DNA of 64,000 bases. Source: JAHJQZ01 sp963675235 (GTDB lineage: Bacteria; Pseudomonadota; Alphaproteobacteria; Rhizobiales; Devosiaceae). Each line of letters opens with the position of its first letter. Positions within the stretch are counted from its first letter, which is position 1. Both the position numbers and the translations under genes were made by a program. The notes beneath the pieces are model-generated. The model worked only from the letters and a program-made list of their open reading frames with translations. It did not search any database and was not told where the DNA came from. Where the stretch lies: NCBI GenBank assembly GCA_963675235.2, contig CAXXFU010000017.1, forward strand, positions 744,001 to 808,000. Reading direction: 5' to 3'. Positions 53,949 through 62,295 of this stretch are shown here, piece after piece.

Positions 53949-54623
53949 GTGTCCGACGAGAATCAGAGCCCGAACCGAAACCGGCGGTGGTTTCGCCCGC
54001 TGCCCATCGGGGTTGCCGGCGCGGCGCTAGCTATAGCCGCCGTGGTCTATTTCGGCAATGCCGGCGGACCGGTGACGGCAAGCTGCCCGGCCCGCGCCGA
54101 AGAGGCGAAAACGGTGGGCGAAGCGGCCGGGGGCGAGCTGGCGGCGCTGACGCCGACCGGCACCGGGCGCTCCTATGCCGATATCAGCTTCGTCGACGAT
54201 ACCGGGCGGCCGATGACGCTGAAGGATTTTGCCGGGCGTCCGCTGCTGGTCAATTTCTGGGCGACATGGTGCGTGCCGTGCCGCGAGGAAATGCCGGCGC
54301 TCAATGCGCTGGCGGCCGCCTATACAGATGACGTGTTCTCGGTGGTGCCGGTCAGTCTCGACAGCGGTGGCGAGGCCATGGCCAAGGTCAGGGCCTTTCT
54401 CGAGGACGAGGAGCTAGGCAACCTGCCGCTCCTGAACGATTCGACCCTCAGTGCCTTCGACCGCCTCAAGGCGACAGGCGTTGCGCTCGGCCTGCCATCG
54501 ACGGTGCTTGTCGATGCCAACGGCTGTGAGATCGCCATCCTGCAGGGGCCGGCCGAATGGAATTCGGACGACGGCCACAAGGTCATCGACGCGCTGGTCG
54601 AGGTCGCCTCGCTCAAGAGCTGA
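53949..54623 (+). CDS. tlpA: TlpA-like thiol-disulfide oxidoreductase
   Basis: This 224-residue protein has an N-terminal membrane anchor (PIGVAGAALAIAAVVYFGNA) and a periplasmic thioredoxin fold. The active site is WATWCVPCREEMPAL (Cys-Val-Pro-Cys), and the cis-proline lies in LGLPSTVLVD. In rhizobia TlpA reduces copper chaperones and CoxB for cytochrome oxidase assembly, and a similar role is inferred. Two further cysteines (SCPARAEE and DANGCEIAIL) flank the fold. It is divergent from argH. Confidence 0.9.
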   Translation: MSDENQSPNRNRRWFRPLPIGVAGAALAIAAVVYFGNAGGPVTASCPARAEEAKTVGEAAGGELAALTPTGTGRSYADISFVDDTGRPMTLKDFAGRPLLVNFWATWCVPCREEMPALNALAAAYTDDVFSVVPVSLDSGGEAMAKVRAFLEDEELGNLPLLNDSTLSAFDRLKATGVALGLPSTVLVDANGCEIAILQGPAEWNSDDGHKVIDALVEVASLKS

Positions 54624-54754
54624 GCCATCGCGCGCAAGTCCGGCATCCGGTCTGCGCTCATAGCGATGTGATCAAGTGAAAAGACGTGGCGGAGCAACTG
54701 CGCCCGAAGACGCGCCGCCATCAGGTCCGGCGGCACGGCGCCGGAGACAATCCG

Positions 54755-54937
54755 TCAGGCCGACTTGTCGATGACACCACCCTGGCCGGGCGGCGGCACG
54801 CTCCTGACGGCATCGGTCAGCATCTGGACCAGATTGAGGTCCTGCTGATGCTGCTGCTTGACCACCGCGATCGAAATCTGCTCGCGGGTGGCGCCCTGTT
54901 TGGCCGCCATGATCGATGTCGCAAGTCCAATGTCCAT
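54755..54937 (-). CDS. Putative motility protein, YjfB family
   Basis: This 60-residue protein opens MDIGLATSIMAAKQGATREQ, continues with ISIAVVKQQHQQDLNLVQML and ends in PPPGQGG, the pattern of the short YjfB-type putative motility proteins. It is helical and soluble. It faces the diguanylate cyclase gene across a 164-base AT-rich region holding a CtrA-like box, which fits a motility and c-di-GMP context. Its function in motility is not established. Confidence 0.75.
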   Translation of the reverse strand: MDIGLATSIMAAKQGATREQISIAVVKQQHQQDLNLVQMLTDAVRSVPPPGQGGVIDKSA

Positions 54938-54998
54938 ACTGTCCTCCAGACCCGAAAAAACGCCAGGGACCGGGCCTTATTATTAAGGACCTAAAACA

Positions 54999-55013
54999 TT
55001 AATACCTCATTAG
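54999..55013. promoter_or_regulatory. CtrA-like box between the motility and diguanylate cyclase genes
   Basis: TTAA-N7-TTAG differs by one base from the TTAA-N7-TTAA core. It sits in the divergent promoter region between starts at 54937 and 55102, near another small dyad (CCTTA/TAAGG, 54975-54988). Prediction only. Confidence 0.35.
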
Positions 55014-55101
55014 GATTTGGCCGCCATTGCGCCGTTCTCGGGAAAGCATGCCTTCATTTTTGACGCGATAGAACCGATGCAACAACCGCACGGGGGCTAT
55101 C

Positions 55102-55866
55102 ATGCGTACTCTCCTGAAGACCAACCATTCCCGCAAGCAGATCAGCGCCATTTCCCTGGCCATCCTGATCACGTTGATTTGCATGGCCGGATCCGCAGTC
55201 TATGCAGTCCTGTTCTTCCTTGCCGATTCCAGTGCGTCCATCGCCAAGGTGGTCGCCTTCTCCCTGGTGCCGCCGATCTTCATCGGAACGCCGGTCTATT
55301 ATTTCCTTGTCCGCAAGATCCGCTCACTGACCTTCCGGGCCCGGCGCCTTGAGCTGAGGGCCAAGCGCGACGGCATGACCAGGTGCCTCAACAAGACGGC
55401 CTTCCACCATGAAGTCGTTCACTATCTCGGCCGCAAATCCGACAACAGCCATCACGGTGCGCTGCTGATCATCGATGCCGATCATTTCAAATCGATTAAC
55501 GACACCTATGGTCACGACACCGGCGACAAGGCGCTCAAGGTCATCGCCGAAAAGCTCAGGGCCGTGGTGCGGCGCACCGATCCGATCGGCCGCATCGGCG
55601 GCGAGGAATTCGGCGTGCTGCTGCGCGATGCCGACCTGCGCGACGCCGCGGCCGTTGCCGAGCGCATCCGTTCCTCGATCAATCTCAGCGACGTTCCCGG
55701 CGCCGCGCCCGGTGCTCGCCTCTCGGTCAGCGTCGGCGGCACCGTGTTCGACGACGACGTCAGCTTCACCGACATCTTCAAGGCGGCAGACACCAGGCTG
55801 TACACAGCCAAGTCGCAAGGACGCAATCGCGTCGATGTCGGTCCGATGATGCGGCGCGCTGCCTGA
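55102..55866 (+). CDS. Membrane diguanylate cyclase (GGDEF)
   Basis: This 254-residue protein has two membrane helices (about 16-40 and 50-70) and a GGDEF domain (about 90-250). The active-site motif is GGEEF (166-170), an active variant. RRTD (157-160) is the RxxD inhibitory site at the standard five-residue distance, so product inhibition is expected. There is no sensory domain beyond the membrane anchor. It differs from the window's other GGDEF protein, which lacks the I-site. An AT-rich region with a CtrA-like box precedes it. Confidence 0.92.
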   Translation: MRTLLKTNHSRKQISAISLAILITLICMAGSAVYAVLFFLADSSASIAKVVAFSLVPPIFIGTPVYYFLVRKIRSLTFRARRLELRAKRDGMTRCLNKTAFHHEVVHYLGRKSDNSHHGALLIIDADHFKSINDTYGHDTGDKALKVIAEKLRAVVRRTDPIGRIGGEEFGVLLRDADLRDAAAVAERIRSSINLSDVPGAAPGARLSVSVGGTVFDDDVSFTDIFKAADTRLYTAKSQGRNRVDVGPMMRRAA

Positions 55867-55878
55867 GCAGGGCCTCGT

Positions 55879-55910
55879 CCGGGATCGGCGCGGGCCAGCG
55901 CCGATCCCGG
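55879..55910 (+). terminator. Strong hairpin after the diguanylate cyclase gene
   Basis: CCGGGATCGGCGC and GCGCCGATCCCGG are perfect 13-base arms around a six-base loop, beginning 13 bases after the stop. There is no T-tract, so it may protect the 3' end or pause transcription ahead of the terminator at 55952. Confidence 0.5.
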
Positions 55911-55951
55911 GTCGCATGTTGGAGAGTTCCACGCGTTTCCGGAACACCGGC

Positions 55952-55975
55952 AACCGCCCCTTCGGGGGCGGTTTT
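55952..55975 (+). terminator. UUCG-loop intrinsic terminator
   Basis: AACCGCCCC (55952-55960) and GGGGCGGTT (55965-55973) pair perfectly around a TTCG tetraloop, followed by TT and an AT-rich tail. A short GTTCC/GGAAC dyad lies just before. It ends the diguanylate cyclase transcript and, read the other way, the convergent adenosyltransferase operon. Confidence 0.75.
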
Positions 55976-56002
55976 GCATTTGGGAGATCTGCTGCCGCCG
56001 GA

Positions 56003-56593
56003 CTAGGCCGGCGCTTTTTCGCCGGTATTGGCGCCCGGCTTCCACAAGACGTCGGCAGTGCCGTTGTGATTGGCGGACCGCGCCAGCACGAAGAGGAGGT
56101 CGGACAGCCGGTTGAGATAGGTCAGGGCCGGCGCACCGGTCTCCGGCTCGGCCTGACGCAGGGAGACGACCAGCCGCTCGGCCCGCCGCGCAACCACCCG
56201 CGCCAGATGCAGGCCCGCCGCCAGCGGCGTACCACCGGGCAGGATGAAACTGGTCAGCGGTTCGAGATCGGCATTGAAGGTGTCGATCTGGGTCTCGATC
56301 CAGGTGATCTGGGTTTCGGTGATCCTCAGGTGCCGGCCCTCTCCCGCCGTCTGTGGCGGATTGGCGAGATCGCCGCCAAGGTCGAACAAATCGTTCTGAA
56401 CCCGCGCCAGCACCCAGTCGATACGCGGCATGCCCTTGGTATGAAGGCGCGCCGCGCCAATGAAGGCATTGACCTCGTCGACGGTGCCAAAAGCCTCGAC
56501 GCGCAGGTCGTCCTTGAGCCGTCGCGGGCCGGACACCAGTCCGGTCGTGCCGTCGTCGCCGGTACGGGTATAGATCTTGTTGAGCTTGACCAT
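56003..56593 (-). CDS. Cob(I)alamin adenosyltransferase, PduO type
   Basis: This 196-residue enzyme transfers the adenosyl group from ATP to cobalamin. The ATP loop IYTRTGDDGTTGLVSG is diagnostic, followed by VDEVNAFIGAARL and QNDLFDLGGDLANP; FILPGGTPLAAGLHLARVVARRAER, key block RVVARRAER, binds the substrate. The ATG at 56593 gives the usual N-terminus. It is transcribed after the HIG1 gene with eight bases between them. The corrinoid may serve methionine synthase, ribonucleotide reductase or methylmalonyl-CoA mutase. Confidence 0.93.
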   Translation of the reverse strand: MVKLNKIYTRTGDDGTTGLVSGPRRLKDDLRVEAFGTVDEVNAFIGAARLHTKGMPRIDWVLARVQNDLFDLGGDLANPPQTAGEGRHLRITETQITWIETQIDTFNADLEPLTSFILPGGTPLAAGLHLARVVARRAERLVVSLRQAEPETGAPALTYLNRLSDLLFVLARSANHNGTADVLWKPGANTGEKAPA

Positions 56594-56601
56594 GAGGGTC
56601 C

Positions 56602-56799
56602 TCAGCCTTTGGGAGCGAACATTGCCGCCGCGATCAGCAGCAGGATGACGGCGATGAACTGCGCCAGAACACGGGCGCGCATCAGCTTCTGGCTGAGGTT
56701 GCCAGGTCCGCCGCGGAACATGTTGAAGAAGCCGAGGCCGAGAATGACAACGACGGCGGCGAGCGCGATGACGATCAGGATGGCGAGGCCGGTCTGCAT
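56602..56799 (-). CDS. HIG1-domain small membrane protein
   Basis: This 65-residue protein has two membrane helices (LAILIVIALAAVVVILGLGF and VLAQFIAVILLLIAAAMF) joined by a loop with the HIG1 motif SQKLMRARVLAQF. HIG1 proteins are two-helix membrane proteins linked to respiratory complexes in mitochondria and bacteria. It is directly upstream of the PduO-type gene, an arrangement I regard as common in alphaproteobacteria. Confidence 0.85.
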   Translation of the reverse strand: MQTGLAILIVIALAAVVVILGLGFFNMFRGGPGNLSQKLMRARVLAQFIAVILLLIAAAMFAPKG

Positions 56800-56829
56800 G
56801 TTTCCCCTTGCTGCTGCGAATCGCGCCCC

Positions 56830-57729
56830 TCACCGCAAATGTGCGGACAGCGCCTCCGAAAGAGCGTCATAGATGGCACGGATTCTGCGGCTGGTGAACA
56901 GTTCGCGATGCGTGGTCAGCCAGATCTCGAGTGGCGGGATGCGGATTTCAGGCAAAAGCGCCTGCATGCCCGGCGTGCTGTTCACGAGGTTTTCCTGGGC
57001 GAAGCCAATGCCGAGCCCGGCTGTGAGCAATTGCCACCCTAGCGTCTGGCTGTCGGTCCTCAAGACGAAATCGCCGCGCGTGACCTCGAGCCCCATGGCC
57101 CGCGCCCCGGCGATGATGGCGTCGGAACGGTCGAGTCCGATCAGGTCGTGGCCGACAAGATCGGCCGGCGTCGCGGGCCGGCCGCGCCGGGCCAGATAGC
57201 TTTCATGGGCACAGCAGACCAGCGCCAGGTCGGTGATGTGGCGGGTGACGAGATCGAGCTGGGTTGGGCGGATCATCCGTATGGCGATGTCGGCCTCGCG
57301 CAGCAAGAGGTTCTCGACCGAATCGGTCGGGACGATCTCGAGCGCCACGTCCGGATAGGCGATGCGGATGGGCGCGAGCAGTGCGGGCAGGACATAATGG
57401 GAAAAGACATCGGATGCGGTGATGCGCACCGAGCCGGAAAGCTCCGCCGACTGCCCTTCGGCGATGGCCCGCGCCTCGGCCAGCGCTTCGCGCGCCGCGC
57501 GCACCGGTTCGTAGAGCCGCAGTCCCGCCTCGGTCGGTTTCAACCCCTTGAGCGTTCTTTCGAACAGCGTCAGGCCGAGCGTTGTTTCGAGCGCCTCGAC
57601 ATGGCGCCCGAGGGTTGGTTGCGACAGGCCGAGCCGGCGCGCCGCGCCCGACAAAGAGCCTTCGTCAACGACAGCCTCATAGCTGCGCCACAGCGTCCAG
57701 TCCGGTCCCTCGCTGCTTGTGCTATTCAT
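56830..57729 (-). CDS. LysR-family transcriptional regulator
   Basis: This 299-residue regulator has an N-terminal winged helix (ARRLGLSQPTLGRHVEALETTLGLTLFERT, key block LGLSQPTLGRHVEAL) and an effector domain (about 95-295). The ATG at 57729 fits the family; an upstream in-frame TTG-type start adds seven residues. It is divergent from the epimerase-like gene with 89 bases between, a classic LysR arrangement, and a perfect dyad (57762-57778) lies in that gap. The effector is unknown. Confidence 0.92.
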   Translation of the reverse strand: MNSTSSEGPDWTLWRSYEAVVDEGSLSGAARRLGLSQPTLGRHVEALETTLGLTLFERTLKGLKPTEAGLRLYEPVRAAREALAEARAIAEGQSAELSGSVRITASDVFSHYVLPALLAPIRIAYPDVALEIVPTDSVENLLLREADIAIRMIRPTQLDLVTRHITDLALVCCAHESYLARRGRPATPADLVGHDLIGLDRSDAIIAGARAMGLEVTRGDFVLRTDSQTLGWQLLTAGLGIGFAQENLVNSTPGMQALLPEIRIPPLEIWLTTHRELFTSRRIRAIYDALSEALSAHLR

Positions 57730-57761
57730 TATTGAATATCCAGACTGCAAATTCAGGCAAT

Positions 57762-57778
57762 TTCACTACATCAGTGAA
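57762..57778. promoter_or_regulatory. Perfect dyad in the LysR/epimerase divergent promoter
   Basis: TTCACT (57762-57767) and AGTGAA (57773-57778) are perfect arms around five bases. It lies in the 89-base region between divergent starts, the position expected for a LysR operator. Further TGAAT/ATTCA repeats occur nearer the LysR gene. Confidence 0.55.
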
Positions 57779-57818
57779 GGCATTACACCCCTCTCACGCA
57801 AACGCAAGAGGTTCCGCC

Positions 57819-58787
57819 ATGCAAAAGACAATCACCATTCTCGGTATCAACGGCCGTATCGGCCAGGACGCCGCCCGCGCTTTCGTCGCTGCCGGCTGGC
57901 AGGTCAGCGGATTCGGACGCGAAGATCGCGTCAAGGTCCCCGGCGTCCGCTTCATCGCCGGCAATGCCGAAATCGCCGGGGACGTCGCCCGCGCCGTCGC
58001 CCCGTCCGAGGTCGTTCTCGACGCCGTCAACCTGCCCTACGACAAGTGGGACAATGGTCGGTACGAGCAAAGCCTCGCCATCCGGCTCGACGCGCTCAAG
58101 GGCTCGGGCAAGACACTGCTCTATCCGGGCAATATCTACAATTTCGCCGCCGAGACGCATGTACTCGCCCCTGACACGCCGGAGAATCCGGCCCGCGACA
58201 AGGGCGAAATCCGTGTCCGGCTCGAACGGATGCTGGAAAAGGCGACGATCGAGGACAATCTGCAGGTCGTCATCCTGCGCGCCCCCGATTTTTTCGGTCC
58301 CGGCGCCACCGGCACCGCCTTCGATCTGTTCATGCTCAAGAACATCGGCAAGGGCCAGCTGCTTTATCCCGGCGATGCCGACATCGGCCATTCCTGGGCC
58401 TATCTGCCCGATCTCGCCCGCGCCTTCGTGCGCATCGCCGAAGCGCGCGAGCGGCTTGCGCGTTTCGACCGGCTGCATTTTTCCGGCCATTACGCCACCG
58501 GCCATGAACTGCTTGCCACCATCGAGCGGGCCCTTGGCCACAAGATCGCGCTGAAGCGGGTCAACTGGCTGCCCTACAAGGCGCTGGCGCTTGTCGTGCC
58601 AATCCTTCGCGAGGTGATCAAGATGAACTATCTCTGGGAGAACCCGCACCGGCTGGTCGATCCGCGTCTCGACGAACTGCTCGGCCCCGACTTCCTCACC
58701 CCCTTCGACGAAGCGATGAGAAAGACCGTCCGCTCCTACCTGCCAGCGCTTGAGACCAGCGCCCGCGAGATTGGCGCCGCAGCCTGA
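57819..58787 (+). CDS. NAD-dependent epimerase/dehydratase-like protein
   Basis: This 322-residue SDR-fold protein opens TITILGINGRIGQDAARAFVAAG with a Rossmann loop GINGRIG close to the TGATGFIG pattern of NAD(P)-binding reductases. The catalytic YxxxK motif is not obvious; a YPGNIYNF segment stands in a comparable place, so it may be atypical or non-catalytic. The ATG at 57819 is chosen. It is divergent from the LysR gene and is its likely target. Substrate is unknown. Confidence 0.85.
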   Translation: MQKTITILGINGRIGQDAARAFVAAGWQVSGFGREDRVKVPGVRFIAGNAEIAGDVARAVAPSEVVLDAVNLPYDKWDNGRYEQSLAIRLDALKGSGKTLLYPGNIYNFAAETHVLAPDTPENPARDKGEIRVRLERMLEKATIEDNLQVVILRAPDFFGPGATGTAFDLFMLKNIGKGQLLYPGDADIGHSWAYLPDLARAFVRIAEARERLARFDRLHFSGHYATGHELLATIERALGHKIALKRVNWLPYKALALVVPILREVIKMNYLWENPHRLVDPRLDELLGPDFLTPFDEAMRKTVRSYLPALETSAREIGAAA

Positions 58788-58810
58788 AAGGGCGGAACCC
58801 CGGCGCCAGA

Positions 58811-58840
58811 CGCCATCCCCGGATGATCCCGGGGGTGGCG
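58811..58840. terminator. Hairpin between the epimerase-like gene and gluQ
   Basis: A 12-pair stem (58811-58822 with 58829-58840, one G-T pair) with a six-base loop is followed by CTTT. It lies between convergent stop codons and probably terminates both. Confidence 0.6.
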
Positions 58841-58852
58841 CTTTCACGCGGT

Positions 58853-59704
58853 TCAGAAGCCGAGTTCCCGGCGCACCAGCCGCGCCGTCACGCCACTCTC
58901 GCGCAGATCCTTCAGCGCCGGGGCGCGCTTCGATTTCGACAGCTTGCGCCCGTCCTCGCCGAGGATGAGACGGTGGAAGGTGTAGATCGGCGTCGGCAGT
59001 CCCAACAGCATCTGCAACAGAACGTGAATGTCGCTCGCCGCTTCCAGTTCGGTGCCGCGCGTCACATGGGTCACACCCTGATAGGCATCATCGACCACCA
59101 CCGCCAGGTGATAGCTCGCCGGCGCGTCCTTGCGCCGGAGCACAACGTCACCCCAGCGCTCGGGTCTCGCGATGCGGATCTGCGGCCGGTCGTCCGGCTG
59201 CGGCGCGGCAACGGAATAGGACAGCATGCCTACCCGCCGCGCCGCTTCGGCCGTATCGAGGCGGATCTGCATGGGCATGCCTTCGGCGACACGCTGTTCG
59301 ATCTCGTCTTGCGGCAGGCGCCGGCAGCTGCCCGGGTAGATCGGGGCGCCGTCCGGGTCGGTGCCCTCGGCATGGGCCGCGATCTCTGTCCGTGTGCAAA
59401 AGCACGGATAGACAAGGCCCTGGCGATCGAGATGCGCCAGCGCTTCCTGATAGGCGGCGATGCGTGAGGATTGCATCAGAACCTCGCCGTCCCAGGCGAG
59501 CCCGAGCCAGGTCAGGTCATCAATGATGGCTTCGGCGAATTCCGGTTTGCTGCGCGCCGGATCAATATCTTCCATGCGCAACAGGAACTTGCCGCCCATG
59601 CGCTCGGCGGCCTTGTGGGCGAACAGCGCCGAATAGGCGTGACCGAGGTGCAAATGGCCATTGGGGCTTGGCGCGAATCTCAAAACCGGTTCGGATGGGG
59701 ACAT
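58853..59704 (-). CDS. gluQ: Glutamyl-Q tRNA(Asp) synthetase
   Basis: This 283-residue enzyme is a truncated glutamyl-tRNA synthetase that adds glutamate to queuosine in tRNA(Asp). The class I motif FAPSPNGHLHLGHAYSA and KLSKSKRAPAL are present, and it lacks the anticodon-binding domain, which explains its length. Cysteines in CFCTRTE and YPGSCRR are the zinc ligands. The ATG at 59704 is preferred over a GTG eight codons upstream. It is divergent from the glycosylase gene with 26 bases between. Confidence 0.95.
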   Translation of the reverse strand: MSPSEPVLRFAPSPNGHLHLGHAYSALFAHKAAERMGGKFLLRMEDIDPARSKPEFAEAIIDDLTWLGLAWDGEVLMQSSRIAAYQEALAHLDRQGLVYPCFCTRTEIAAHAEGTDPDGAPIYPGSCRRLPQDEIEQRVAEGMPMQIRLDTAEAARRVGMLSYSVAAPQPDDRPQIRIARPERWGDVVLRRKDAPASYHLAVVVDDAYQGVTHVTRGTELEAASDIHVLLQMLLGLPTPIYTFHRLILGEDGRKLSKSKRAPALKDLRESGVTARLVRRELGF

Positions 59705-59730
59705 GATCTCATGCCTTGTGGACACACGCC

Positions 59731-60396
59731 GTGACTAGCACGCCCGACGATACACCGGAACCGATCGACAGCCGCGCGGTGCTGGAAAGCCATCTCGCGG
59801 CGCTTGTCGCATCCGACCCGCGGCTTGGCCCGGTGCTGGCAAGTTCGGGCGAGGTGCCGCTCAGGCGCGAGCCGGGCGGGTTTGCCGGCATGTCGCGCAT
59901 CGTCAATGCCCAGATGATCTCGGTCGCCAGCGCCGCCGCCATCCATGCCCGCTTCCTGGCGCTGATCGGCGAGCCCGAAGCAGCGCTGCTCGCCGCCCTC
60001 ACCGACGCCGACCTGCGCGCCGCCGGACTGTCCGGGGCCAAGATAAAAACCCTGCGCCATCTTGCCGCACACGAACTCTCCGGAGGGCTCGACTACGCCG
60101 AACTGGCGGCACTGCCCGCCACAGAGGCCATCGCCCGGCTCGTGTCCGTGCCCGGCATCGGGCGGTGGAGCGCGGAAATCTATCTCTTGTTCTGCTGCGG
60201 CCATCCCGACATTCTGCCGGCCGGCGATCTGGCGCTGCGCAAGGCGGCACAATCGGCGCTCGGATTCGACCAGGCCCCGTCGGAAAAGCAGCTGCGCCTG
60301 ATCGCCGAAGGCTGGTCGCCCTGGCGCGGTGCCGCCGCCCGCCTGCTCTGGCGCCATTATGCATTGATCACGTCACGCGAAGGGATCGCCATATGA
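59731..60396 (+). CDS. DNA-3-methyladenine glycosylase, AlkA-like
   Basis: This 221-residue DNA repair enzyme removes alkylated purines. The helix-hairpin-helix is LVSVPGIGRWSAEIYLLFCC, and the catalytic aspartate lies in LPAGDLALRKAAQ. MSRIVNAQMISVASAAAIHARF matches the family before it. Translation probably starts at the GTG at 59731. It lacks the N-terminal domain of full-length E. coli AlkA, as is common for short forms. Its stop overlaps the esterase gene's start as ATGA. Confidence 0.92.
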   Translation: MTSTPDDTPEPIDSRAVLESHLAALVASDPRLGPVLASSGEVPLRREPGGFAGMSRIVNAQMISVASAAAIHARFLALIGEPEAALLAALTDADLRAAGLSGAKIKTLRHLAAHELSGGLDYAELAALPATEAIARLVSVPGIGRWSAEIYLLFCCGHPDILPAGDLALRKAAQSALGFDQAPSEKQLRLIAEGWSPWRGAAARLLWRHYALITSREGIAI

Positions 60397-61049
60397 TGCT
60401 CAACCTGTCCGGCCCGATCATCCGACCGAAGTCCGGCGAGCCGAAATCGATACTGGTGTTCCTTCACGGCTATGGTTCGGACGGCCAGGACCTGATCGGG
60501 CTGGCGCCATTGTTCGCCGACCTTCTGGATTCGCCGCTGATCTTTGCGCCGAATGCCCCGGAATCCTGTCCGCTCAACCCGTCTGGCTATCAGTGGTTCC
60601 CGCTCGGCGACGCCGCGTCGCTGATGCGGCTCGACGGCATCGACGAGGCGGCACTGACCGTTCACGTGCTGCTCGAGAGCCTGTGGTCCGAGACCGGGCT
60701 CAAGCCCTCCGACACCATTCTCGCCGGCTTCAGCCAGGGCGGCATGATCTCGCTGACCGCCGGGCTTGCCGAGCCCGAACCGCTTGCCGGTATCATCTCG
60801 TTTTCCGGCGGACTGCCGTTCGAGCGCGACAACTGGCCGGAGATCGCCTCGCGCCCGCCGGTGATGCTCATCCACGGCGACAATGACGACGTGGTGCCGC
60901 CGATGATGTCGATCGCCGCCGGCGACGCGCTCGCCGCCGAGGGAATTAGCGTTCAAAAGCACATCTCGCCCGGCTGCCCGCACGGCATTGCCCCGGACGG
61001 CGTCGAGGCGGCACGGCGGTTTGTCACGGAGATCATGCCGTCGCCGTAA
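60393..61049 (+). CDS. Phospholipase/carboxylesterase-type alpha/beta hydrolase
   Basis: This 218-residue hydrolase has VFLHGYGSDGQDLIGLAPL, nucleophile GFSQGGMISL (Ser in G-x-S-x-G), aspartate in IHGDNDDVVP and histidine in CPHGIAP, the complete catalytic triad of the carboxylesterase/lysophospholipase family. It begins within the stop of the glycosylase gene, so the two are co-translated. Why a repair enzyme and an esterase are paired is not obvious, but the pair is common in Hyphomicrobiales. Confidence 0.92.
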   Translation: MMLNLSGPIIRPKSGEPKSILVFLHGYGSDGQDLIGLAPLFADLLDSPLIFAPNAPESCPLNPSGYQWFPLGDAASLMRLDGIDEAALTVHVLLESLWSETGLKPSDTILAGFSQGGMISLTAGLAEPEPLAGIISFSGGLPFERDNWPEIASRPPVMLIHGDNDDVVPPMMSIAAGDALAAEGISVQKHISPGCPHGIAPDGVEAARRFVTEIMPSP

Positions 61050-61128
61050 GCGGACGCTTCACAGCCCTGTCACACTCACGCTAAACTATGCCGACGGCTT
61101 GTGAGTGATTCCCCAGCGGAGCGTTGTG

Positions 61129-61686
61129 GTGACTGTCCATGTCCCACCCGAATCCTGTCCGGCACTGGTGCTGAATGCGGACTTTCGTCCGCTCAGCTAT
61201 TACCCGCTGTCGCTCTGGTCCTGGCAGGACGCCATCAAGGCGGTGTTCATGGATCGCGTGAACATCGTCTCGGAATACGACACCATGGTTCGAAGTCCGA
61301 GCTTCACCATGAAGCTGCCGTCCGTCGTGTCCCTGCGTGAATATGTTCAGCCGCCCCGCTACCCCGCCTTCACCAGATTCAACGTTTTCCTCCGCGACCG
61401 TTTCCAGTGCCAGTATTGCGGCGCCAGCCACGATCTGACCTTCGATCACGTCACGCCGCGCTCGAAAGGCGGCCGCACCACCTGGGAGAACGTCGTTGCC
61501 GCCTGCGCGCCGTGCAATCTCAGGAAGGGCAACCGCATGCCGCGCGACATCGGCATGATTCCGTTGCAGACGCCGTTCCGTCCCTCCGTTCACGATCTGC
61601 ACAACAATGGACGGGCCTTCCCGCCCAATTATCTGCACGACAGCTGGATGGACTATTTGTACTGGGATACCGAGCTCGAGCCGTAA
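61129..61686 (+). CDS. HNH endonuclease family protein
   Basis: This 185-residue protein has the opening ALVLNADFRPLSYYPLSLWSW followed by an HNH nuclease domain: FQCQYCG, LTFDHVTPRSKGGRTTWENV and CAPCNLRKGN, with two zinc CxxC pairs and the catalytic histidine (DHV). It is one of a widely conserved alphaproteobacterial group of unknown function. A GGAG at 61118-61121 lies seven bases before the GTG at 61129, so this start is preferred to the GTG at 61105. It follows the esterase gene by 79 bases. Confidence 0.88.
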   Translation: MTVHVPPESCPALVLNADFRPLSYYPLSLWSWQDAIKAVFMDRVNIVSEYDTMVRSPSFTMKLPSVVSLREYVQPPRYPAFTRFNVFLRDRFQCQYCGASHDLTFDHVTPRSKGGRTTWENVVAACAPCNLRKGNRMPRDIGMIPLQTPFRPSVHDLHNNGRAFPPNYLHDSWMDYLYWDTELEP

Positions 61687-61713
61687 GGCGCGCGCGCCCG
61701 TTCCAACCCCGCC

Positions 61714-62256
61714 TCAGTCCAGAACCACGCGCTCGGCAATGGCCCGGCTGATCTCGGCGCCACGATCGGATGCCAGATAGAGCGGGCGCGGCGGCCGCGC
61801 AGCGCCATCAACCTGGCGTTGCACCCAATGTCGCGTTTCCAGCAATTGCAGCGACTGGGACAGCGCCCGATCGGTGATACGCGGCAGCCTCGCGCCGATC
61901 TCGCCGAATCGGCGCGGCGCGTTGAGCGTCGACAGAACCGGCACCGTCCAGGCACGCCGGACCAGGAACAGGTTCTCCGTTCCCGTCGCCGCGACAATGT
62001 CCTGCGCCAGGCCGCCGGCGCTACGCCCGGCCGGCGTCAGGCGGAATTCCGGGCGCAACGGATGGCCGTGACCCGGGTTGCGTTCGAGCAGGCCCAGTTC
62101 CTCCAGGTGCTGAAGGCTTTGCGCCAGCGCAGTCCGGCCCGCCCCGGATGCCGTCAGCAAGGCCGCCTGCCGGCCGGGCGTTCCGCTCTGCAGCAGGGAA
62201 AGGATCGTCAGGCTCCAGGCCTTGGAGCTGAGCTTGACAAGCAAGTTTATGTCCAT
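61714..62256 (-). CDS. Regulator with two tandem HxlR-type winged helices
   Basis: This 180-residue protein contains two HxlR-like helix-turn-helix modules in one chain. The first covers about residues 10-85 (WSLTILSLL at 14-22, ALAQSLQHLEELGLLER at 44-59) and the second about 100-172 (WTVPVLSTL at 103-111, ALSQSLQLLE at 131-140). Corresponding tryptophans are 89 residues apart. HxlR proteins normally dimerise, so this chain may act as a built-in dimer. It faces the VOC gene across 39 bases that contain an AT-rich dyad. Effector is unknown. Confidence 0.85.
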   Translation of the reverse strand: MDINLLVKLSSKAWSLTILSLLQSGTPGRQAALLTASGAGRTALAQSLQHLEELGLLERNPGHGHPLRPEFRLTPAGRSAGGLAQDIVAATGTENLFLVRRAWTVPVLSTLNAPRRFGEIGARLPRITDRALSQSLQLLETRHWVQRQVDGAARPPRPLYLASDRGAEISRAIAERVVLD

Positions 62257-62258
62257 AA

Positions 62259-62276
62259 TGTATAGTACGTATATTT
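62259..62276. promoter_or_regulatory. AT-rich dyad between the HxlR and VOC genes
   Basis: The 39-base divergent gap holds TATA-N5-TATA (62261-62273) around a TACGTA core, followed by a T-run. Its location and symmetry fit a shared operator/promoter for the divergent pair. An AGGAG ribosome site serves the VOC gene just downstream. Confidence 0.5.
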
Positions 62277-62295
62277 TTAATTAGGAGCAATTGCC

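Noticed and set aside
55910..55975. A small regulatory RNA formed by the GTTCC/GGAAC dyad plus the UUCG terminator
   Set aside because: No promoter is seen within the 40 bases before it; it is more simply the 3' end of the diguanylate cyclase transcript.
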